A stretch of DNA of 64,000 nucleotides. Source: Flavobacterium johnsoniae UW101 (GTDB lineage Bacteria > Bacteroidota > Bacteroidia > Flavobacteriales > Flavobacteriaceae). This document shows, in pieces, positions 57,835 through 64,000 of this stretch. Location: the NCBI RefSeq assembly GCF_000016645.1, contig NC_009441.1:2790001-2854000 (forward strand), in the 5' to 3' direction. Within the stretch, counting starts at the first letter, position 1, and every line of letters begins with the position of its first letter. Made by a program: the position numbers and the translations under genes. The notes beneath the pieces are model-generated. The model did not search any database and was not told the origin of the DNA. It worked only from the letters and a program-made list of their open reading frames with translations.

Positions 57835-59739
57835 ATGAGAGAACTTTTAACGATTTCTCTTGTGTTTGTTTTGTCTTTTAACAAAATCACTGCACAAGAT
57901 TCAATAATTGAGCACAAAATTCAAAAAGGAGAAACTGCTTATTTCATTGCCCAAAAATACAAGGTTTCTGTAGAGGAGATTTACAAACTCAACCCCGAAT
58001 CGCAAAACGGAATCAAAGACAGTCAAATTATTAAGATTCCCGTTCATTCTTCAGAAAAAACAAATTCAGACCAGCAGATTACCCACATAGTTGGAGAAAA
58101 AGAAACGCTGTACGGTTTATCAAAACAATACCATGTTTCGGTAGAAGCTATTCAAAATGCCAATCAGGCGATTTTGATAAACGGACTTCAAGTGGGGCAG
58201 GAATTAAATATTCCAAATTCTTCAAATTTATCTAAAACTGAAACAGCAGGTTCATCAAAAGTGACACATCAGGTTGTGGCAAAAGAATCTTTGTTTAGTA
58301 TTGCCAGACAATACAATGTTTCGGTTCAGGATTTAGAAAATCTCAACAAAGATATTTTGATTAACGGATTGCAGATTGGGCAGACAATCGCTATTCCGAA
58401 TAAAAGAAAAACCTTAGACGGAAGAGTCCGCGTTATAAATCAGGAAACAGTTTTTCATGTGGTTGAACCAAAAGAAACTAAATTTTCGATTTCTAAAAAA
58501 TACGGTATTTCAATCGGACAGTTAGAATCTCAAAATCCGGAAATTGTAAACGGATTAATTGTTGGAAACAAATTAGCGATCAATACAAAAGAAATAAAGC
58601 CAGCAAACGAAAGCGAAGAGTTAATGCTTGCCCTTGCCGAAAAACAAGTTGTAGTTGAGAAAACAAAAGCCAAAACGGTTGAAATAGAAGATTTAAAAGA
58701 CAGATTGGTTGTTCAAAAAGAAATGAATCAGAAGATCATAAAGATTAATGATTTAAAAGTGAATCTAAATGATATGAATGGTTCTAAAGAAAACTCGGTA
58801 GAAAAACTGCGTTTGGTTTTAGAAGCCAATAAAAATGTTCAGGACGTTTTAATGGCTAAATTAGATTCATTGGTAAATACGATGAATAATGATTTGAAAG
58901 AATTAAAACGAATGGATATTTTAAATGTTGATGAATCGAAACGTTTAGAAAAACAATCGTATGAAAGCATCGGAAAAACCAGTGAATTATCTTCTCAATT
59001 GAAAAAAGAACTTGCTGAAAACCGTAAAGCTTATGCAGGATTAATGAATAAAGTTGAGAAAATTGCTGTAGAAGAAAATCAGGAATACAAAAAGAAAATC
59101 CGAGAAAGCGAAAAAAATAATAATGTTACTTCAATTCAGCAGAGACTTTCTTTAGAAGAAATTAAACGTTATAAAATCGAGCAGGAACAGGGTGATGCCA
59201 AAAATCAGCTGCTGATTTCTAAAATTGATTCGCTGGACACTCAAAAACAAATTGAAGTAAAACGTCATATCAGCAAAGCATCTTATTATAGTATGGAAGC
59301 CCGAAAATTTGATGATAAACTGGCTTTGGTAAAATTAAAGAAATACCAGGATGAAGCTGTTAAAAAATCAAACGGTGCAGAAACTTCAAAAATAGTTTCA
59401 TTAGAAGAGATGCGTCGGGAGCTGAAAGAGAATCCTTTAAAGAATGAAAAAAATATAAAGATCGAAGTTTATGATAATCTTAAAGAAGTTTCGAACGGCT
59501 ATTACTTAGTTTTAGGTATATTTACAGACGCAGTACCAAGAGATAAGTTAATTATGCAGCTTATTGATTCAGGTAACTTTAACGCTGGTTTTTTCTTTAA
59601 TATAAACAGCCTTTCTTATTATGTATATGCTGATAAGTTCCAAAATATGGACGAAGTTTTATATCAGTGCAAGAAAAAGGAAGAAGATGAGTTATATAAG
59701 AATATTGTTATTACGAAGTTAGAAATTGATCTTCGATAG
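57835..59739 (+). CDS. Exported LysM-repeat protein with coiled-coil region and SPOR-like C-terminus
   Basis: 634 aa with a signal peptide (ISLVFVLSFNKITA). Four LysM repeats at about 26-70, 82-127, 141-187 and 205-250 (for example IQKGETAYFIAQKYKVSVEE and IVGEKETLYGLSKQYHVSVE). LysM binds glycan in peptidoglycan. A long helical, Lys/Glu-rich segment (260-520) likely forms coiled coil. The C-terminus (NGYYLVLGIFTDAVPRDKLI) is SPOR-like but degenerate. This suggests a periplasmic cell-wall scaffold. The next gene is another LysM protein, 95 bp on, so they are probably expressed together. Confidence 0.86.
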   Translation: MRELLTISLVFVLSFNKITAQDSIIEHKIQKGETAYFIAQKYKVSVEEIYKLNPESQNGIKDSQIIKIPVHSSEKTNSDQQITHIVGEKETLYGLSKQYHVSVEAIQNANQAILINGLQVGQELNIPNSSNLSKTETAGSSKVTHQVVAKESLFSIARQYNVSVQDLENLNKDILINGLQIGQTIAIPNKRKTLDGRVRVINQETVFHVVEPKETKFSISKKYGISIGQLESQNPEIVNGLIVGNKLAINTKEIKPANESEELMLALAEKQVVVEKTKAKTVEIEDLKDRLVVQKEMNQKIIKINDLKVNLNDMNGSKENSVEKLRLVLEANKNVQDVLMAKLDSLVNTMNNDLKELKRMDILNVDESKRLEKQSYESIGKTSELSSQLKKELAENRKAYAGLMNKVEKIAVEENQEYKKKIRESEKNNNVTSIQQRLSLEEIKRYKIEQEQGDAKNQLLISKIDSLDTQKQIEVKRHISKASYYSMEARKFDDKLALVKLKKYQDEAVKKSNGAETSKIVSLEEMRRELKENPLKNEKNIKIEVYDNLKEVSNGYYLVLGIFTDAVPRDKLIMQLIDSGNFNAGFFFNINSLSYYVYADKFQNMDEVLYQCKKKEEDELYKNIVITKLEIDLR

Positions 59740-59833
59740 TAATAAAAAAGATTAACAAATGGCGCGAATCTTGTATGCAGGAAATTAGTATCTTGTTTTT
59801 GAATTAGAAATTAAAATTGTTTTAAGCTTTATT

Positions 59834-61930
59834 ATGAAATATTTTTCGACATTATTATTCTTTGTTTTTTTTATAACCTGTTCTGCTTTTTCGCAGGGAA
59901 AAGTAATTAAATATACTGTATCCAGCGGAGAAACAATCAATCAGATTGCTCAAAAATTCAAAGTCACACCTTACGATATTTATGAATTAAATCCTGATGC
60001 ACGCAGCGGAGTAAAGCCTAATACCGTTTTATTGATTCCGGCTGCGGCAAATAAAAATGCGGATAAAAAAGAAACAGCTGAGGCGAAATCGACAGGTAAT
60101 TCTAAAGAAATTATTCACGAAGTACAGCCAAAAGAAACTTTTTACAGCATCGAAAAAAAATATGGCATTTCTGATGAAGCCTTAAAAGCGGCAAATCCAA
60201 TTCTTGAAAAGAACGGGGTTCAGATTGGTCAGAAACTTGTGATTCCTGCAAAAGGAGCAGCTCCTAAAAATACAGCTGCAGCAGAGAAAAAAACAAAAGA
60301 AAAAGGACCAGAAAAATATGTATACCATGAGGTTCAGGCAAAAGAAACAAAGTATTCGATTGCAAAACAATACAATACAACAGTTGAAGATTTAGAGAAA
60401 AGAAATCCTGAAATCGTTTCCAGCTTACCAGTTGGATACAGAGTTACTATAAAAGGAACTGCTCCAAAAACAGAAACTGCGGCGCCGGTTTCTAAAGCTG
60501 AAGAACCTAAGAAAACTGAATCTAAAAAAACAGTTTCTTATATGGAATATCAAGTAAAACCAAAAGAGACTTTTTATAGTTTAGGTAGAGTTTTTCATTT
60601 AACACAAGATGAGTTAGTTGCTTTAAATCCGTCATTATCAGAAGGAGTAAAAGAAGGAATGGTTCTTAAAGTTCCTGCGGGATATGTAGCACCGGCACCA
60701 ATCGTGGCTCAATCTCAGCCAGCTGAAAAAGTAGCTGTTTCTACACCGGTAGTAGTTGAAAAACCTGCAGAAAATACAGGAGGCGGTATTAAAATTATAG
60801 ATAAGGTAAAATCTGAAACTGTTTCGGCAGATCCTGAAATTGTTGAATTAACTAAGAAAAAAGGACAAAATGACCGCCAGAAATTAGTTTTATTACTTCC
60901 TTTTAATTTAGCAAAATTACAAACTGATACAACCGGAATGGCGGCACGTTTAAAAACAGACAAATTTTTAAACATGACACTTGATTTTTATTCTGGAGCC
61001 ATGATGGCAATAGACTCTGCTAAAACATTAAAACTGCCAATTGATGTTTCGATTTACGATTCGCAGGAAACTAAAACTACATCGAATATTGCTTCTTTAA
61101 TTGCGCAGAATAAATTGCAGGAAGCAGATGCAGTTGTTGGGCCGTTTTACCAAAATAATGCAGAATCTACAGCAAATTCGCTTCGTTTATACAATGTTCC
61201 GGTGATTTCGCCATTGTCAAAAGATGCGGCAAATCCTATCGATAATTTATATCAGACAGTTCCATCAAATGATGTAGTTCGAAATGCGATTTTTGATTAT
61301 ATGAGAGCTAAAAACGGAAACATTGTGGCTGTTGTAGACAAGAAAAAAGAATCGGTTATCAATTATATCAAACAAAATCAAAAAGGAGTTGTTTTTGCCG
61401 GATTAACAGAAACCGGAGGTTTAGATGCTGCCAATTTAAAAAGCCTTTTACTGCCGACACGTTTGAATTATGTGGTAATGGAAACAGGAAATACGGCGAT
61501 GATAAAAGCAACTATAAAAGCTTTGATTGATTCTCAAAAAACATGTCAGGTGCAGTTGGTAATTCTAGAACCAAACAGTACGCTTGATACAGACGAGATT
61601 AGTTTTGATAATTTGGTTCAGTTGAAATTAATGTATCCTTCTGTAACTCGCGACAGTGACGAACAAGGAGCTGCAATTTTCAAAAAAGAATATAAATTGA
61701 AAAATAAAGCCTATCCAAATACATACGCAACAAGAGGTTTTGATGTAACTTTTGATACCATGATGCGTTTGGTTCAGGGAAAAACGTATCAGGAAACAGC
61801 AGATTTAATGACAACACAACAGGTTGACAATAAATTTCAATTTTATAAAAAAGAAGATGGCGGACACTCAAATAAAGGTGTCTACATTTTATATTACGAT
61901 TCAGACTTAACTTTAAAAGCAGCAAATTAA
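59834..61930 (+). CDS. Exported LysM-repeat protein with periplasmic-binding-like C-terminal domain
   Basis: 698 aa, signal peptide (LFFVFFITCSAFS). Four LysM repeats in the first 290 residues (such as VSSGETINQIAQKFKVTPYD and VQAKETKYSIAKQYNTTVED), joined by Lys/Thr/Pro-rich linkers. The C-terminal half (about 340-698: KLVLLLPFNLAKLQTDTTGM, YSGAMMAIDSAKTLKLPIDV, AVVGPFYQNNAESTANSLRL) resembles the type I periplasmic-binding fold of amino acid receptors such as LivK. LpoA-like cell-wall synthase activators use that fold too, so a role in peptidoglycan synthesis is possible. The stop TAA overlaps the ATG of the OsmC-like gene. Confidence 0.86.
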   Translation: MKYFSTLLFFVFFITCSAFSQGKVIKYTVSSGETINQIAQKFKVTPYDIYELNPDARSGVKPNTVLLIPAAANKNADKKETAEAKSTGNSKEIIHEVQPKETFYSIEKKYGISDEALKAANPILEKNGVQIGQKLVIPAKGAAPKNTAAAEKKTKEKGPEKYVYHEVQAKETKYSIAKQYNTTVEDLEKRNPEIVSSLPVGYRVTIKGTAPKTETAAPVSKAEEPKKTESKKTVSYMEYQVKPKETFYSLGRVFHLTQDELVALNPSLSEGVKEGMVLKVPAGYVAPAPIVAQSQPAEKVAVSTPVVVEKPAENTGGGIKIIDKVKSETVSADPEIVELTKKKGQNDRQKLVLLLPFNLAKLQTDTTGMAARLKTDKFLNMTLDFYSGAMMAIDSAKTLKLPIDVSIYDSQETKTTSNIASLIAQNKLQEADAVVGPFYQNNAESTANSLRLYNVPVISPLSKDAANPIDNLYQTVPSNDVVRNAIFDYMRAKNGNIVAVVDKKKESVINYIKQNQKGVVFAGLTETGGLDAANLKSLLLPTRLNYVVMETGNTAMIKATIKALIDSQKTCQVQLVILEPNSTLDTDEISFDNLVQLKLMYPSVTRDSDEQGAAIFKKEYKLKNKAYPNTYATRGFDVTFDTMMRLVQGKTYQETADLMTTQQVDNKFQFYKKEDGGHSNKGVYILYYDSDLTLKAAN

Positions 61931-62331
61931 TGACATCAAAAGTAACTTACTTAGGCGATTTAAGAACAAAATCAATTCATATACAATCAGGAAGTGAAAT
62001 CATTTCTGATGCACCGCTTGATAATAACGGAAAAGGAGAAGCTTTTTCTCCAACAGATACAGTTGCAAATGCTTTGGCAAGCTGTATGATGACAATTATG
62101 GGCATCAAAGCTCGTGATTTAGAAGTAGATTTTACCGGCTCTACAGCCGAAGTAACAAAAATAATGAATGCTGAGCCAAGAAGAATTGGCGCAATTGAAA
62201 TTGTTTTTCAAATGAAAAGCAATGCCGATGAAAAAAGTAAAACCATTTTAGAACGTGCTGCAATGACTTGTCCGGTGTTTTTGAGTTTAAGTTCAGAAAT
62301 TGAAAAAAATGTAACCTTTAATTGGGAATAA
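61930..62331 (+). CDS. OsmC family peroxide-handling protein
   Basis: 133 aa. NNGKGEAFSPTDTVANALAS leads into the first reactive Cys in ASCMMTIMGIKARD; the second is in AAMTCPVFLSLSSE. The thiol pair reduces organic hydroperoxides in OsmC/Ohr proteins; the overall sequence fits the YhfA/OsmC-like branch. Its ATG overlaps the stop of the LysM gene (TAATG), implying translational coupling although the functions are unrelated on their face. Terminator 19 bp after the stop. Confidence 0.9.
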   Translation: MTSKVTYLGDLRTKSIHIQSGSEIISDAPLDNNGKGEAFSPTDTVANALASCMMTIMGIKARDLEVDFTGSTAEVTKIMNAEPRRIGAIEIVFQMKSNADEKSKTILERAAMTCPVFLSLSSEIEKNVTFNWE

Positions 62332-62349
62332 TTTTTTTAGAATATAGTA

Positions 62350-62382
62350 TAAAAAGCTGTCAATATTGGCAGCTTTTTTTAT
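62350..62382 (+). terminator. Terminator of the LysM-OsmC unit
   Basis: AAAGCTG(T)CAA and TTG(G)CAGCTTT arms with a TA loop, followed by a T run. Confidence 0.85.
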
Positions 62383-62427
62383 GCAATTCATATAAATGCA
62401 AAAATTAACAAAATATTCATGCCAAAT

Positions 62428-62460
62428 TTTGGGTCTTAAAAATATATTGAAGTATCTTTG
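62428..62460 (+). promoter_or_regulatory. Promoter of nagB
   Basis: TTTG at 62428-62431, a 21-bp spacer and the perfect -7 box TATCTTTG at 62453-62460. Transcription near 62465-62467 leaves a long leader before the ATG at 62757. Confidence 0.7.
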
Positions 62461-62756
62461 TCTTGCAAAAAATACGCATGTTAATGCAAAAATAACGCAG
62501 TCTTAAAAAGTGAAAACGAGAATCACTTTTTTAATATTATTTGGAATCTCTAAGTGAGATAAAAATGATATTCCAAATTCTACTCCAAATCAATAATTTA
62601 AATTTTGTTGTATTCCATTTATAAAGGTTTTATCTTTATATGGTATTGATTGCTATTATTTTAGCAATGATTTGACTTGCGTTTTTTCAATTGAAAAATG
62701 AAATTTTAGGGTTTTAACCCAGCACACATAATCTGAAGAATAAAAAAAACTATATC

Positions 62757-64000
62757 ATGTTAAAAAGTAAAATAGACAAAGCAACCGGTTTTGAAAAACG
62801 CTTCGAAAACATCAATACCGTTGTTTTTGAAAATTCAAACGAAGCTTCAAAAGCAGTTGCACAGGAAATCGCAGCTTTAATTCAATCAAAACAAAAAGAA
62901 AACAAGCCTTGTATTTTAGGTTTGGCTACAGGTTCTTCTCCAAAAGGTTTGTATGCTGAATTAGTGCGTCTGCATAAAGAAGAAGGTTTGAGTTTTAAAA
63001 ACGTAATCAGTTTTAATCTTGACGAATATTACCCGATGGAGCCAAACTCTATCAATAGTTATGTTCGTTTTATGAAAGAATTATTGTTTGATCATGTGGA
63101 TATTTTACCTGAAAATGCTCATGTTCCAGACGGACTTTTAACTAAAGAACAAATTGCAGACTACTGCCACGAATATGAGGCTAAAATTGAAGCCCTGGGC
63201 GGCATTGATTTGCAGATTCTTGGAATTGGAGGAAACGGACATATTGGTTTTAATGAATCAGGATCGCTTCAAAACTCAAAAACACGTTTAGTAGCTTTGG
63301 ATCATATTACAAGAGTTGCTGCAAGTAAAGATTTCTTCGGATTAAATAATACGCCAAGAACTGCAATTACACTTGGGGTTAAAAAAATCATGGAGGCTAA
63401 AAGAGTTATTTTATTAGCTTGGGGTGAAGGAAAAGCCAATATTGTAAAAAAATCGGTTGAAGATGAAGTTACAAACAGAGTTCCGGCTTCATTCCTGCAA
63501 GAACACGATAATGCAGTTTTTATTTTAGATAAAGAAGCTTCTTCAAAACTTACAAGTATCAACAAACCATGGCTTGTAGAGAAAATTGTCTGGACAGATA
63601 AATTAACTCGTAAAGCAGTTTTAGGATTGGCTCTGGATCTTAAAAAACCAATTTTAATGCTTACTGATGCTGATTATATCGAAAACGGAATGAGCGATTT
63701 ATTAGCAGATTCTGGTCCGGCATACGATATCAATATCAAGATATTCAATAAATTACAAAATACAATTACAGGCTGGCCGGGCGGAAAACCAAATGCAGAA
63801 GATGCAAATCGTCCTGAAAGAGCTGAGCCTGCTAAAAAGCGCGTATTGATTTTTAGTCCGCATCCAGATGATGATATTATTAGTATGGGAGGAACTTTTA
63901 TGCGTTTGCAGGAGCAGGGGCATGAAGTGCACGTAGCTTATCAGACATCAGGGAATATTGCTGTTGCCGATGATGAAGCATTGCGTTTTGCCAGATTCGT
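62757..64000 (+). CDS. nagB: Glucosamine-6-phosphate deaminase with C-terminal PIG-L domain, partial
   Basis: The gene runs off the window; 414 codons are seen. NagB turns glucosamine-6-phosphate into fructose-6-phosphate and ammonia in amino-sugar use. Motifs: ILGLATGSSPKGLYAELVRL, then VISFNLDEYYPM, GIGGNGHIGFNESGS (active-site loop with His) and ITLGVKKIM. After about residue 345 a different domain starts: KKRVLIFSPHPDDDIISMGG, the metal-binding motif of PIG-L/LmbE deacetylases. This fusion, about 640 aa when complete, is typical for Bacteroidota. The fused domain might remove the acetyl group before deamination, though this is inference. Confidence 0.92.
   Translation, partial: MLKSKIDKATGFEKRFENINTVVFENSNEASKAVAQEIAALIQSKQKENKPCILGLATGSSPKGLYAELVRLHKEEGLSFKNVISFNLDEYYPMEPNSINSYVRFMKELLFDHVDILPENAHVPDGLLTKEQIADYCHEYEAKIEALGGIDLQILGIGGNGHIGFNESGSLQNSKTRLVALDHITRVAASKDFFGLNNTPRTAITLGVKKIMEAKRVILLAWGEGKANIVKKSVEDEVTNRVPASFLQEHDNAVFILDKEASSKLTSINKPWLVEKIVWTDKLTRKAVLGLALDLKKPILMLTDADYIENGMSDLLADSGPAYDINIKIFNKLQNTITGWPGGKPNAEDANRPERAEPAKKRVLIFSPHPDDDIISMGGTFMRLQEQGHEVHVAYQTSGNIAVADDEALRFARF

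Larger units (their letters stand above)
62332..62756. other. 425-bp region upstream of nagB with promoter and long leader
   Basis: Contains the OsmC terminator, a complete promoter (62428-62460) and then a leader of about 290 nt. In the leader are ATTGCTA/TAGCAAT (62649-62668), TTCAATTGAA (about 62686-62697) and GGGTTTTAACCC (about 62709-62720), any of which could be operator or RNA structure. No ORF is present. Confidence 0.6.

Noticed and set aside
1..64000. tRNA, rRNA, insertion sequence or prophage genes
   Set aside because: I looked for cloverleaf-like GC-rich segments, transposase motifs and phage genes; none was found.

Overview
The window is a typical Flavobacterium chromosome segment (Bacteroidota, Flavobacteriaceae). 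This rests on the AT-rich sequence, Bacteroidota-type promoters (TTG or TTTG, about 19-21 bp, TAnnTTTG), the gliding gene gldI, long-form PurM and PyrF, a GSIII glutamine synthetase, a NagB fused to a PIG-L domain, and many short palindromic intergenic repeats. I saw no rRNA, tRNA, CRISPR array, transposase or prophage.

Layout. 1-10.1 kb: an OmpA-type protein end, pyrF, a BtuF-like binding protein, an AraC regulator with an aldo/keto reductase, a 1.1-kb repeat-rich gap holding two near-identical 156-bp elements, purU, a DUF4197 lipoprotein, small membrane or secreted proteins and an L,D-transpeptidase. 10.4-13.9 kb: a three-module acyl-CoA mutase (IcmF type). 13.9-17.6 kb: an accessory island with a DRT2/UG2-like antiviral reverse transcriptase preceded by a probable structured noncoding RNA, then clustered palindromic repeats, a small hypothetical gene and an XRE regulator. 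17.6-21.9 kb: four paralogous small secreted proteins in tandem, three with the same upstream block, beside an AraC regulator whose own promoter region carries a variant of that block. 22-28.5 kb: an esterase, a collagen-motif lipoprotein, TerC, and divergent GSII and GSIII glutamine synthetases. 28.9-34.4 kb: a complete curli-type amyloid secretion cluster (two curlin-repeat proteins, CsgH-like, CsgE, CsgF, CsgG and a propeller lipoprotein). 34.5-46.9 kb: purM, small hypotheticals, a GH92 mannosidase, an M61 peptidase, a sterol-desaturase-like enzyme, aquaporin and an EamA transporter. 47-55.9 kb: two cyclophilin-FKBP fusions with gldI and an NrnA-type phosphoesterase, a ClC channel, RidA and a CbpA/CbpM pair. 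56-64 kb: guaA, two LysM proteins, an OsmC-like protein and the start of nagB.

The most interesting item is the reverse transcriptase island. The RT keeps all catalytic motifs and its ATG follows 11 bp after a roughly 320-nt segment whose ends are perfectly complementary over 8 bp (14070-14077 with 14382-14389). That matches the DRT2 layout, in which the RT copies an upstream ncRNA into concatemeric cDNA. Second is the curli csgH/csgE junction: CsgE has no obvious start of its own and is joined to CsgH through a -1 frameshift at an A-AAA-AAG slippery site inside an A10 run. Third is the four-paralog array with a shared, partly palindromic block that also sits in front of the neighbouring AraC gene. 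All functions are read from the sequence and remembered family features; no database search was possible.
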